Of a stretch of 64,000 nucleotides of DNA, positions 48,679-57,562 are shown piece by piece. This stretch comes from an uncultured Pseudomonadota bacterium (lineage in GTDB: Bacteria > Pseudomonadota > Gammaproteobacteria > Burkholderiales > Rhodocyclaceae): positions 24,541-88,540 of the forward strand of contig CAJBDJ010000031.1 of NCBI GenBank assembly GCA_903951825.1. The letters run 5' to 3'. The translations under genes were made by a program, and so were the position numbers. Each line of letters begins with the position of its first letter. The stretch's first letter is position 1. A model generated the notes under the pieces. The model made no database searches and was not told where the DNA came from. It saw only the letters and a program-made list of their open reading frames with translations.

Positions 48679-50340
48679 ATGGACACTAGACGCCTGATAT
48701 TGGTGATGATCTTTTTTTTCTCAAGCTTCATGCTCTGGGAAAACTGGCAAAAATTCAACCAACCGAAGCCACCCGCTGACGCCGCAGCCATAACTTCTGC
48801 GGGCAATTCCCCAAAATCGGCGAGTCTGGCCCCGACGCCGTCGGCCAATTTACAAGCAAGTTCCAGCAAGCCACCGGCAGTTGCTGTTAAACCAGCTTTG
48901 GCCGGGAGTTTCACCGTCACCACGGATCGCGTCAAAGCGACGATTTCGGCTCAGGGTGGCGACATCATTCAGCTTGAGTTGTTGAAGTACAAGGAACATA
49001 ACAATAAGGAAAAAACCTTCCTTTTGTTTGATCCGGCGCATCACTACATGGCACAAAGCGGTTTGATCGGAGAAGGTTTACCGAATCACCGAACTACTTT
49101 CAGGCGCGTAGAGGGTCCTACAGAGCTAACCGAGGCAAGTGACGAGATCAAGATTCGTCTCGAGGCAAATGGGGCGAATGGAGCCAAAATAGCCAAAATA
49201 TTGACCTTCAGGCGCGGATCATATCTCATCGATGTTGCTTGGGAAGTGGTAAATATTGGCGACAAGCCGCTGATTTCACATGCTTATTTTCAAATGCAGC
49301 GGGACGATGTTGCTCCGGCCGGTGAGTCGGCGATGGTCTCCACCTTTACCGGACCGGCCGTTTTTACCGATGCAGAGAAATACCAGAAAATCAATTTTAG
49401 TGACATCGCTGATAACAAGGCTAAGTTTGCCAAAACAGCAGACAACGGCTGGCTGGCGGTCGTTCAGCACTACTTTGTTTCTGCCTGGGTACCTCAGGAA
49501 AAGGTGCAGCGCGAGTTTTACATGCGCAAGTTGGAAGGCGTGAATACTTTTCAGGCCGGCGTAATTGTTCCGCTGACGGAGATTGCTCCGGGGGCAACCG
49601 GAACTACATCCGTCGCTTTATTTGCTGGCCCGCAGGAGCAGTCGGTACTCAAAAAGCTGGCTCCCGGGCTCGATTTGGTTGTCGATTATGGTTGGTTGAC
49701 CGTTGTCGCTGCGCCGATTTTCTGGGCGCTGGAAGCTATTCACAGCCTGGTAGGGAACTGGGGATGGGCAATCGTCATTCTGACCATCATTATCAAAGGG
49801 ATTTTCTACCCGCTATCGGCAGCCTCCTATAAATCGATGGCAAAAATGAAGCTACTGACCCCGCGCCTCATGCAGATGAAGGAACGCTTTGGCGACGACA
49901 AGCAGCGCATGAACCAGGAAATGATGAAAATGTACCAGACGGAGAAGGTTAATCCGCTCGGGGGGTGTTTGCCAATTCTTGTGCAAATTCCGGTTTTCAT
50001 CGCGCTTTACTGGGTGCTGCTCGGTGCCGTCGAAATGCGCGACGCACCATGGGTTCTATGGATCAATGACCTTGCTTCACCCGATCCCTTTTATATTTTG
50101 CCGATCATCATGATGGCCTCGATGTTCTTGCAGACCAAACTCAATCCGACCCCACCTGATCCGATTCAGGCAAAAGTGATGATGATGATGCCGCTGATTT
50201 TTGGTGTCATGTTCTTCTGGTTTCCTGCTGGTCTGGTGCTTTATTGGGTGGTTAACAACGTGCTTTCGATTGCCCAGCAATGGCAAATTACCCGGATGAT
50301 CGAAAGTGGTGGCAAAGCCGCCAATGATGCCAAGGCATAA
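48679..50340 (+). CDS. yidC: Membrane protein insertase YidC
   Basis: A 553-residue polytopic inner-membrane insertase of the YidC/Oxa1/Alb3 family. The N-terminal membrane anchor (LILVMIFFFSSFMLWENW) is followed by a low-complexity P/A/S linker and a large periplasmic beta-rich domain (about residues 75-330). The conserved insertase core has YPLSAASYKSMAKMKLLTPRL, GGCLPILVQIPVFIALYWVL and the final segment FFWFPAGLVLYWVVNNVLSIAQQW. Length matches E. coli YidC (548). It ends 3 bases before the mnmE GTG start. Confidence 0.97.
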   Translation: MDTRRLILVMIFFFSSFMLWENWQKFNQPKPPADAAAITSAGNSPKSASLAPTPSANLQASSSKPPAVAVKPALAGSFTVTTDRVKATISAQGGDIIQLELLKYKEHNNKEKTFLLFDPAHHYMAQSGLIGEGLPNHRTTFRRVEGPTELTEASDEIKIRLEANGANGAKIAKILTFRRGSYLIDVAWEVVNIGDKPLISHAYFQMQRDDVAPAGESAMVSTFTGPAVFTDAEKYQKINFSDIADNKAKFAKTADNGWLAVVQHYFVSAWVPQEKVQREFYMRKLEGVNTFQAGVIVPLTEIAPGATGTTSVALFAGPQEQSVLKKLAPGLDLVVDYGWLTVVAAPIFWALEAIHSLVGNWGWAIVILTIIIKGIFYPLSAASYKSMAKMKLLTPRLMQMKERFGDDKQRMNQEMMKMYQTEKVNPLGGCLPILVQIPVFIALYWVLLGAVEMRDAPWVLWINDLASPDPFYILPIIMMASMFLQTKLNPTPPDPIQAKVMMMMPLIFGVMFFWFPAGLVLYWVVNNVLSIAQQWQITRMIESGGKAANDAKA

Positions 50341-50343
50341 GGT

Positions 50344-51702
50344 GTGAATGGCGCCATCGTCGCCCCGACCATAGCCGCCATCGCCACGGCTGCGGGGCGA
50401 GGCGGGATAGGCGTAATTCGTGTCTCGGGCAGCGATTTGCTGCCCTTTTCATTGGCGTTGACCGGCAAAAATCCGCCACCACGCTACGCGACAATGGTCG
50501 ATTTCAAAGCGATCGACGGAGTCGCGATAGATAGCGGAATCCTGCTGTATTTCCCGGCGCCGCATTCATTCACCGGCGAAGATGTCATCGAGTTGCAGGG
50601 TCATGGCGGCCCGGTGGTGATGAACATGCTGCTTGCCCGCTGCCTTGATCTTGGTGCGAGGCTTGCCGAGCCGGGCGAATTCAGCCGCCGCGCCTTTCTC
50701 AACGGCAAGATCGATCTCACGCAGGCCGAAGCGGTGGCCGATCTGATCGACGCGGCAACCACCAGTGCTGCTCGTTCCGCCGTACGATCGCTGCAAGGAG
50801 AATTCTCGAAAGCCATCCATGACCTGACCGATGAGTTGATCAATCTGCGCATGTTGGTCGAAGCAACGCTTGATTTTCCTGAAGAAGACATTGATTTTCT
50901 TAAGGCCGCTGATGCTTTTGGGCGATTGTCACGCTTGAAAGCCAAACTTGCCGAAATACATAGCCGCGCCGGCCAGGGAAAATTGTTGCAATCCGGATTG
51001 CAGGTGGTGCTTGCCGGTCAGCCCAATGTTGGCAAATCATCCTTGTTGAACTGTCTGGCCGGAGACGATCTGGCGATCGTCACCGCGATTGCCGGTACGA
51101 CGCGCGATGCCTTGCGCTCAGCCATCCAGATCGAGGGAATTCCACTCCATATCATCGATACCGCCGGTTTGCGCGAAACCGATGATGAAGTCGAAAAAAT
51201 TGGTATTGAGCGCAGCTGGAAGGAAATTGAGCGCAGCGACCTGGTGCTCTTGCTGGTCGATTCCCGTCACGGCATCGGCGCCGCCGAGCGCGCAATTCTG
51301 GCACGCCTGCCGGCTGGACTGAAGCAAATTACGGTTTATAACAAGATAGATTTGCTCGACAAGCCTGCTGAAATTCATAGTGAAGCCAGCGGTTCGGTGA
51401 TTTCCCTCTCGGCTCGTTCAGGAGAAGGAATCGAGCTGTTGCGCCAAGAACTACTGAAAGTTGCTGGCTGGCAACAAACTGAGGACGTTTTCATTGCCCG
51501 GGAACGTCACTTGCGCGCTTTGGCCTTGGCTAAGTCACACATCGAAGCCGCACGCCAAGTTGCTGAAGGCAGCCAACCTGCCCTTGAATTGTTTGCTGAA
51601 GAACTGCGTCTGGCGCAGCAGGCATTGGCAGAAATAACCGGAGAATTCACTGCTGACGATCTTTTGGGGGTAATTTTTAGCCGTTTTTGCATCGGAAAAT
51701 AG
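50344..51702 (+). CDS. mnmE: tRNA-5-carboxymethylaminomethyluridine synthesis GTPase MnmE
   Basis: A 452-residue GTPase that works with MnmG to modify the wobble uridine of several tRNAs. The N-terminal folate-binding domain ([20 protein letters not shown]) and helical domain precede the G domain: G1 [11 protein letters not shown], the G2 region AGTTRDA, G3 DTAGLRE and G4 NKID. The C-terminus ends in the conserved FCIGK. The start is a GTG four bases after the yidC stop. Length equals the family norm (about 454). mnmG, its partner, is not within the window. Confidence 0.97.
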   Translation: MNGAIVAPTIAAIATAAGRGGIGVIRVSGSDLLPFSLALTGKNPPPRYATMVDFKAIDGVAIDSGILLYFPAPHSFTGEDVIELQGHGGPVVMNMLLARCLDLGARLAEPGEFSRRAFLNGKIDLTQAEAVADLIDAATTSAARSAVRSLQGEFSKAIHDLTDELINLRMLVEATLDFPEEDIDFLKAADAFGRLSRLKAKLAEIHSRAGQGKLLQSGLQVVLAGQPNVGKSSLLNCLAGDDLAIVTAIAGTTRDALRSAIQIEGIPLHIIDTAGLRETDDEVEKIGIERSWKEIERSDLVLLLVDSRHGIGAAERAILARLPAGLKQITVYNKIDLLDKPAEIHSEASGSVISLSARSGEGIELLRQELLKVAGWQQTEDVFIARERHLRALALAKSHIEAARQVAEGSQPALELFAEELRLAQQALAEITGEFTADDLLGVIFSRFCIGK

Positions 51703-51742
51703 CGATAGCATTTTGCCGGTACCGAGCCCGCGTGAAGAAAAG

Positions 51743-52336
51743 TTAACGTTCTGCCTCGAAGCGATTGCGGCGGATGATGGCTTCGGCAATTGCATGACTG
51801 ATTGCTTCGGCATCGGGTAATTCATTGGGGCGGAAGACGATGAGTGGAATTCCCAGGCTTTGCAACGATTGGCGTTTTTGTTCTTCGGAAGCAATCGCTT
51901 TGGCTTCAAGCGCCGGCCAGGATAATTCGATGGCGGCAATGATCGAAAAATCTTCGCCGCAGACGACAAAATCGACACCGCGTCCGGCCATGTTGCTGAG
52001 CCTTTCGGCCTCGGCACGTCCGCGCAACAAGGCCAACTGGGCAACGCCAACCTGGGCAAAAATGGTCATGTTAGGCATCGCTTCGCACAGGCGATGGTAA
52101 AGTTCCTGCTCGCTATCGTTAATCAGACGCAGTTTCTTGCGTATTGGTGCTTCGACGTAGCGGGTTCCCGGATCAAGACCCAAATCCTGTTGCTGCCAGC
52201 CTTTGGGTTTGGCATTGCGAATCACCGCCGGCGCTTTTGCTGGTGCCAATTCGGCGGCCGGGCGTTTGCGCTTGAGAAATACGATGACAGCCAGAAGACC
52301 TACTACAGACAATAGAGCAAGTGTGTATATATCCAT
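51743..52336 (-). CDS. DUF2726 domain membrane-anchored protein
   Basis: A 197-residue protein with one N-terminal membrane segment (IYTLALLSVVGLLAVIVFLKRK), a proline/alanine-rich linker and a C-terminal DUF2726 domain (residues 70-190; SEQELYHRLCEAMPNMTIFAQVGVAQL, GRGVDFVVCGEDFSIIAAIELSW). DUF2726 resembles a restriction-endonuclease-like fold in published family descriptions, but its function is unknown. I choose the ATG with GGAAAGGG about seven bases upstream; a longer frame extends to 52417. It is convergent with mnmE. Confidence 0.8.
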   Translation of the reverse strand: MDIYTLALLSVVGLLAVIVFLKRKRPAAELAPAKAPAVIRNAKPKGWQQQDLGLDPGTRYVEAPIRKKLRLINDSEQELYHRLCEAMPNMTIFAQVGVAQLALLRGRAEAERLSNMAGRGVDFVVCGEDFSIIAAIELSWPALEAKAIASEEQKRQSLQSLGIPLIVFRPNELPDAEAISHAIAEAIIRRNRFEAER

Positions 52337-52416
52337 GTGCATTCCCTTTCCCCCATTCTTAATGATGACACGAAAAGTCCTCAAGTAATGATGGCGTTGA
52401 TTGATTCGGCTGAGCA

Positions 52417-53202
52417 ATGATTGTAGACGTCCTTGATCCCGGTTTGCTGGCGCTGATCATGGCGGCGTTTGTCGCCGGAGCTATTGATGCCGTGGTCGGC
52501 GGTGGCGGGCTGATCCAGATTCCGGCGCTCTTTGCTGTCTATCCAGGGCAGTCGGCAGCGACGCTGTTCGGTACCAACAAGTGTGCCAGTGTGGTGGGTA
52601 CGATTAGCGCTACCTGGCGTTACGCCCGCCAGGTAAAGATGCCTTGGCGCACCATTTTACCGGCGGCATTTGCCGCTTTCGCGCTCTCCTATGTCGGGGC
52701 GGCGGCGGTTGCCTGGCTACCGAAAAATGCCATTCGGCCGATGATTTTGCTGCTGCTCATCCTGGCCGCAATCTATACCCTGAAGCGCAAGGATTTCGGG
52801 TTGACCCACCGGCCGACGCACGGTGGTCATCGTGAGTTGGCTTACGCGCTGCTGCTCGGCGGCGGCATAGGTTTTTATGACGGATTTTTCGGCCCAGGTA
52901 CCGGCAGCTTCCTGATTTTTCTTTTTGTGCGGTTTTTCGGGTTCGATTTTCTCCATGCCTCGGCCAGTGCCAAGGTGGTCAATGTCGCCACCAATCTAGC
53001 CGCGCTTGCCTATTTTGTGCCGAACGGCTACGTTTTGCCGTTGCTCGCGCTGTTCATGGCGCTTGCCAATGTCAGTGGTTCACTGGCTGGATCGTGGTTG
53101 GCCATCAGGCATGGCAGTGGCTTCATTCGTCACGTTTTCCTGATTGTCGCCGCTATTTTGATTGTGAAATTTGCCTGGGACACGTTGTTGCTCATCCACT
53201 AG
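52417..53202 (+). CDS. Sulfite exporter TauE/SafE family protein (TSUP)
   Basis: A 261-residue membrane protein with about eight predicted membrane segments. Two internal repeats show the family motif: the first around AGAIDAVVGGGGLIQIPALF and the second around GGGIGFYDGFFGPGTGSFLIFLFVRFFGFDFL. TSUP proteins move sulfite, sulfonate or other organosulfur anions. The exact substrate cannot be told here. It is divergent from the DUF2726 gene. Confidence 0.9.
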   Translation: MIVDVLDPGLLALIMAAFVAGAIDAVVGGGGLIQIPALFAVYPGQSAATLFGTNKCASVVGTISATWRYARQVKMPWRTILPAAFAAFALSYVGAAAVAWLPKNAIRPMILLLLILAAIYTLKRKDFGLTHRPTHGGHRELAYALLLGGGIGFYDGFFGPGTGSFLIFLFVRFFGFDFLHASASAKVVNVATNLAALAYFVPNGYVLPLLALFMALANVSGSLAGSWLAIRHGSGFIRHVFLIVAAILIVKFAWDTLLLIH

Positions 53203-53273
53203 CAATCTTGCCGAATGCGATTGTTATCGGGTTTTTCTTGAAGTAAAGCTGCCTTTGCCGATTCGCCGCAAGC

Positions 53274-53897
53274 ATGTCAAATTTCGTTCTGATTTACGCT
53301 GACGAGCACCTGATCGTCGTAAACAAGCCATCCGGAATGCTTTCAGTACCCGGTCGCGGACCGGATAAGCAGGATTGCCTGATCCACCGTGTTCAGGCTG
53401 AATTTCCGGATGCGCGCAGTGTCCATCGCCTCGACATGTCCACTTCCGGTCTGCTGCTGATCGCCCGTGGCCCGGAGATGCAGCGCGAGCTTTCGCGCTT
53501 GTTCGAGCAACGCAAGGTGAGCAAGCGTTACATAGCGGTGGTAGCTGGTCAGCTCGAGGCGGCGGTCGGCGAAATCAATTTGCCGCTGATTTGCGACTGG
53601 CCCAATCGACCGCGGCAGAAGGTCGATTTCGCCATCGGCAAGCCGTCGCAGACCCGCTACCGGTTGCTGGCCTTTGATCCCCGGAGCGCCTGCAGTCGGG
53701 TTGAACTTGAGCCGATTACCGGCCGCTCGCATCAGTTGCGCGTCCATCTCGCTGAATGCGGGCACCCGATTTTGGGTGATGAGCTCTACGGCGTCGAAAC
53801 CAGCGCCCCGCGCTTGTTGCTGCACGCAACGCAGCTTGGCTTTACGCTGCCGGGTAGCGACCAATTCAGACATTTCGAGTCGCCGCCGGAGTTCTGA
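53274..53897 (+). CDS. rluA: RluA-family pseudouridine synthase
   Basis: A 207-residue pseudouridine synthase without an S4 domain, the size and layout of RluA (219 in E. coli), which modifies both 23S rRNA U746 and tRNA U32. The active-site motif SVHRLDMSTSGLLLIARG is visible, as are the preceding IVVNKPSGMLSVPGRG and the following LEPITGRSHQLRVHLAECGHPILGDELYG. RluA is more likely than RluC or RluD because those carry an S4 domain. Confidence 0.9.
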   Translation: MSNFVLIYADEHLIVVNKPSGMLSVPGRGPDKQDCLIHRVQAEFPDARSVHRLDMSTSGLLLIARGPEMQRELSRLFEQRKVSKRYIAVVAGQLEAAVGEINLPLICDWPNRPRQKVDFAIGKPSQTRYRLLAFDPRSACSRVELEPITGRSHQLRVHLAECGHPILGDELYGVETSAPRLLLHATQLGFTLPGSDQFRHFESPPEF

Positions 53898-53967
53898 GCC
53901 GTCAACCGGGCGCTGCGGCAGGTTGTGCACGGGCTTTTCCGGCTTCTGAATCAGCCACCCAAAACCG

Positions 53968-53973
53968 TATAAT
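53968..53973 (+). promoter_or_regulatory. Candidate -10 element upstream of the sodium:solute symporter
   Basis: A perfect TATAAT lies 35 bases upstream of the symporter ATG. I see no convincing -35 hexamer at 17-18 bases. Confidence 0.4.
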
Positions 53974-54007
53974 CCGTTTTACCCCAATACTTTGCCGGAT
54001 TGCACCG

Positions 54008-55504
54008 ATGCTCCTCTGGTTCGTTGTCATCTATTTGCTGGCCTCCATCGGCATCGGTCTCTATGCCGCGACGCGCGTACATAACGCCAAGGATTTTGCG
54101 ATTGCCGGGCGCAGTTTGCCGATGCCGGTAGTCACCGCCACCGTTTTTGCCACCTGGTTCGGCGCCGAAGCGGTGTTCGGTGTGTCTGCCACGTTCGTCA
54201 AAGAGGGCTTGAGCGGGGTTGTTGCCGACCCCTTTGGCGCCAGCATGTGCCTGATTATTGCCGGCATTTTTTACGGCACCAGGCTCTACAAGCTCAATGT
54301 GATGACCCTCGGTGATTTCTTCCGTATGCGATACAACCGTACGGTCGAAATTCTTACCACCCTCTGCATTGTCATCTCCTATCTCGGTTGGGTAGCGGCG
54401 CAGATCAAGGCGCTCGGCCTCGTTTTCAACGTGGTGACCGATGGCGCCCTCAGCCAGGAGGCCGGCATGGTGCTGGGGACGGCGATAGTGCTGACGTACA
54501 CAACTTTCGGCGGCATGTTTTCGGTGGCCATTCTCGATTTCATCCAGATGGGCGTCGCAATGGCCGGCATGTTGTTCATCGCCTATCTGGTTTCCGGCAT
54601 GACCGGCGGTTTTGGTGTGGTGATTGATCACGCGGCGGCGGCCGGCAAACTGGAGTTTTTCCCGAGTGGCACCTGGGTGGAGTGGCTCGCTTTCCTTGCC
54701 GCCTGGATGACCATGATGCTCGGCTCGATTCCGCAGCAGGATGTTTTCCAGCGTGTCACCTCGGCAAAAAGTGCGCGCGTCGCCATTTACGCTTCGATTC
54801 TCGGTGCCGTGATTTATTTCTGCTTCACCTTCGTCCCGATGTTCATTGCCTACTCGGCGACGCTGATCGATCCTGAACTGTTCAATGGCCTGATTGCCAG
54901 CGATTCGCAGCGTGTTCTGCCGACCCTGGTGATGCAGCACACACCGGTTTTCGCGCAGGCCGTCTTTTTCGGCGCGGTGCTGGCGGCGATCATGTCCTGC
55001 TCGTCGGCGACCTTGCTGGCACCATCGGTGTCGTTTTCGGAAAACATCCTGCGCAATATTTATCCGCAGATCAATGACCGCGGCCTCTTGCGCATGATGC
55101 GGATAACCATGGTCTGCTTCGCCGCCATCGTTCTCGGTTTTGCGCTGACCAGCGAATCGTCGATTTTCAAGATGGTCGAAAACGCCTACAAAGTGACGCT
55201 GGCTGGCGCTTTTGTCCCGCTGTTCTTCGGCGCCTACTGGTCACGTGCGACCACCCAGGGGGCGCTCCTCGCAACAATCGGCGGCGTCGCCTCGTGGTTG
55301 CTGGTCGAACTGCTGGTGGGTGCCGAAAATCCGGTGCCACCGCAGCTGATCGGTCTCGCCGTCAGCATGTTCGGCATGATCGCCGGCTCGCTGTTGCCGC
55401 AATGGGTCGGTCGGGCAACGCCGCACGAAGACATTCATCACGCCTTGCATCATCGCGCTGCCGCCGAAACCCATCACCTCGGCGAACACCAACGCCGACT
55501 TTAG
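54008..55504 (+). CDS. Sodium:solute symporter family protein
   Basis: A 498-residue integral membrane protein of the SSS family (LeuT-like fold) with about 13 membrane segments. The conserved N-terminal motif is AGRSLPMPVVTATVFATWFGAEAVFGVSATFVKEGL, and the family's TM6-7 region appears as LAAWMTMMLGSIPQQDVFQRVTSAKSARVAIYASILGAV; QDVFQR is the usual mark. Na+-coupled uptake of an organic solute is inferred; the substrate is not determined. A TATAAT box lies 35 bases upstream. It converges with the tandem-receiver gene after 39 bases. Confidence 0.9.
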   Translation: MLLWFVVIYLLASIGIGLYAATRVHNAKDFAIAGRSLPMPVVTATVFATWFGAEAVFGVSATFVKEGLSGVVADPFGASMCLIIAGIFYGTRLYKLNVMTLGDFFRMRYNRTVEILTTLCIVISYLGWVAAQIKALGLVFNVVTDGALSQEAGMVLGTAIVLTYTTFGGMFSVAILDFIQMGVAMAGMLFIAYLVSGMTGGFGVVIDHAAAAGKLEFFPSGTWVEWLAFLAAWMTMMLGSIPQQDVFQRVTSAKSARVAIYASILGAVIYFCFTFVPMFIAYSATLIDPELFNGLIASDSQRVLPTLVMQHTPVFAQAVFFGAVLAAIMSCSSATLLAPSVSFSENILRNIYPQINDRGLLRMMRITMVCFAAIVLGFALTSESSIFKMVENAYKVTLAGAFVPLFFGAYWSRATTQGALLATIGGVASWLLVELLVGAENPVPPQLIGLAVSMFGMIAGSLLPQWVGRATPHEDIHHALHHRAAAETHHLGEHQRRL

Positions 55505-55543
55505 CGGCGTGCCGGAAACTCCCCGGCGGGGCGGACGCGAGAC

Positions 55544-56350
55544 TTATTTGAAGAGCCGATCCATGTAGCCGATGACATGCGCCGGGCGCAGTGGTTTGAG
55601 AATATAACCACTGGCGCCATGACGGGCGGCGACTTCGACCACGCTTTTGTCAGCGCTGCCGGTGACCATGACGACGGCAGTTTTCGGGCTCGCCGCGCGG
55701 ATCAGCGGCAACGCCTCAAGGCCGCCCATTTCAGGCATGTTGACGTCAAGACAGAGAACTTGCGGCTGGTGTTTGCGCGCAGCAAGCACCGCTTCATTGC
55801 CATTGGCGACGTCTTGCAACACCGTTAATCCGCATTCTTCGAGCAGGCCTTTGAGCAGCAGACGAACGGCGGCACTGTCGTCGGCGATTACCGCTGTACG
55901 GCGTTGCCTGAGGTCGCCATGGTTATCCGCCGGGGCGCCTGCCGCTTCATGCCCGGACGCGGGGCGGACTCCCGGTGCGGCATGGGTGCGGGTTTCTTCA
56001 ACGATTGCCAGTTCGCGGACGATCTGTTTCTGGCCAAAAGGCTTGCGGATGAAACCGGCAGCACCTGCATCGCCGGCGCGTTCGGCGAGGCCATCTTCAT
56101 CGGAGGCGGTCATCAACAACACGTCAATGTGCGGGGCAAAAGCCTGAATTGATTGCAGGAGGGTAATGCCATCACGTCCCGGCAGATGGTAGTCGAGGCA
56201 GACGACATCGGGATCGGTACGGCGGATTTCACTCTCCACCCTCTCGCTGCCGTCTTCAACCACGGCAACGACTTGATGCCCGGCGTTGGCGAACAGCGAG
56301 GCAAGCATGGTTCGCAGTATGGCGTTGTCTTCAACAATCAGGATGCGCAT
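55544..56350 (-). CDS. Tandem receiver-domain response regulator
   Basis: A 268-residue protein made of two CheY-like receivers and no output domain. The first has acceptor D53 in VCLDYHLPGRDG with LLMTASDEDG and RKPF; the second starts TAVIADDSAAVRLLLKG and has its acceptor in VLCLDVNMPEMGG with MVTGSADKS and LKPL. Both phosphorylation sites look intact. The start is the ATG of MRILIVEDNAILRTMLASLF; upstream codons extend the frame but not the fold. It may act by protein interaction or as a phosphate relay, perhaps in chemotaxis-type signalling. No kinase is adjacent. Confidence 0.88.
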   Translation of the reverse strand: MRILIVEDNAILRTMLASLFANAGHQVVAVVEDGSERVESEIRRTDPDVVCLDYHLPGRDGITLLQSIQAFAPHIDVLLMTASDEDGLAERAGDAGAAGFIRKPFGQKQIVRELAIVEETRTHAAPGVRPASGHEAAGAPADNHGDLRQRRTAVIADDSAAVRLLLKGLLEECGLTVLQDVANGNEAVLAARKHQPQVLCLDVNMPEMGGLEALPLIRAASPKTAVVMVTGSADKSVVEVAARHGASGYILKPLRPAHVIGYMDRLFK

Positions 56351-56503
56351 GAGTGGGCATTGTACGAGTCGTCGAACGGTGGTCGGCATGTTCCGCCCGG
56401 CATCATATTAGCGCCTGCCATTCGCTTATGGATATTTTGTGTTGCCCGAGCGGCACCTATTCCGGAGGCTGGATTGCGCAGCCTTCTCGGCTAGAATCCG
56501 GGC

Positions 56504-57562
56504 ATGTCTGACCACGCCCGCAGCGCCATCGTGCTTGCCCGTTATCTGGCCCTTGCCTGGCTGGGGCTGGTTATTTACGGCAGTCTGCATCCTTTTTCTG
56601 GCTGGCGCGATAGTGGCATTTCACCGCTGGCTTTTCTTGAAGGCGGCTGGCCGCGTTACTGGACGGCCTTTGATCTGGCCGTCAATGTGGCGGTCTACCT
56701 GCCTTTCGGCTTCTTTTTCACCCTTGCCCTGAGCACCCAGCGCTGGCGCTGGATCGGCCCGGTTGCCGCGGTGCTATTGGCTGCGCTGACCAGTTTTTCG
56801 CTGGAAATCGTCCAGAACTGGCTGCCCTCGCGGGTGCCCTCGAATGTCGACCTTGCCTGCAATATGCTCGGCGGACTGCTGGGGGCAAGCGCCGGGCAAA
56901 TTCTCGGGGCGCACGTTCTGACGCGAATCACCCGAATGCAGCAACATCTGATTGCCCCCGTTTCTCATGCCGAACTCGGGTTGACCCTGCTCGTTCTCTG
57001 GTTGTTGGTGCCGCTTTCGCCGGAAACCCTGCTTTTCGGTGCCGGTGATTTGCGGCAAATACTTGGTCTCGCCGGCGCAGTGCCGTTTGCTGCCGATAGT
57101 TTTGTAAAAATGGAAGCCGGCATCACCGCCCTCAATACCATCGCCGTTGGTTTGATTGTTCGCTGGCTGGTGGTGCGGACTGCTTGGTCTTACATCGTCG
57201 TTCCCTTGTTTATTTTTCTGGGGCTGCTTGTCCGCACCTTGGCAACGAGCATTCTGGTTGGCCCGCACGAAGCTTTGAGCTGGCTGACGCCGGGTTCGCA
57301 AAGCGGTCTTGCCTGGGGGTTGTTGGTACTTCTTGTCTCCTTGCCGCTGCCGGCAACCCCGCGCTTGATGCTGGCAGCCCTGTCATTGATGGCGGCTACC
57401 GTGCTGGTCAATCTGGTTCCACCCAACCCCTATTCACCGGCCGCCCTGGCTGCCTGGCGGCAAGGGCATTTCCTGAATTTCAACGGACTTACCCGATTGG
57501 TGGCAACCCTATGGCCCTTCCTGACCCTGCCGTTTCTCTTCCTGACCACGCGACGAAGGTGA
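56504..57562 (+). CDS. VanZ-family membrane protein
   Basis: A 352-residue hydrophobic protein with an N-terminal VanZ-like domain (about residues 15-130; YGSLHPFSGWRDSG, DLAVNVAVYLPFGFFFTLAL, SFSLEIVQNWLPSRVPSNVDLACNMLGGLLGA) and a C-terminal run of four to six more membrane segments. VanZ-type proteins are widespread; the conserved acidic/Asn pattern is present, but the biochemical role is not established. The last 52 bases overlap the P-type ATPase gene in another frame. Confidence 0.88.
   Translation: MSDHARSAIVLARYLALAWLGLVIYGSLHPFSGWRDSGISPLAFLEGGWPRYWTAFDLAVNVAVYLPFGFFFTLALSTQRWRWIGPVAAVLLAALTSFSLEIVQNWLPSRVPSNVDLACNMLGGLLGASAGQILGAHVLTRITRMQQHLIAPVSHAELGLTLLVLWLLVPLSPETLLFGAGDLRQILGLAGAVPFAADSFVKMEAGITALNTIAVGLIVRWLVVRTAWSYIVVPLFIFLGLLVRTLATSILVGPHEALSWLTPGSQSGLAWGLLVLLVSLPLPATPRLMLAALSLMAATVLVNLVPPNPYSPAALAAWRQGHFLNFNGLTRLVATLWPFLTLPFLFLTTRRR

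Noticed and set aside
53951..54940. Long open frame of 329 codons on the minus strand
   Set aside because: It lies wholly antisense to the sodium:solute symporter; composition is unlike a real protein (rich in H, N, R, G) and there is no family match.
57184..57510. 109-codon upstream extension of the P-type ATPase
   Set aside because: It overlaps the VanZ coding sequence in another frame and does not resemble an ATPase N-terminus.
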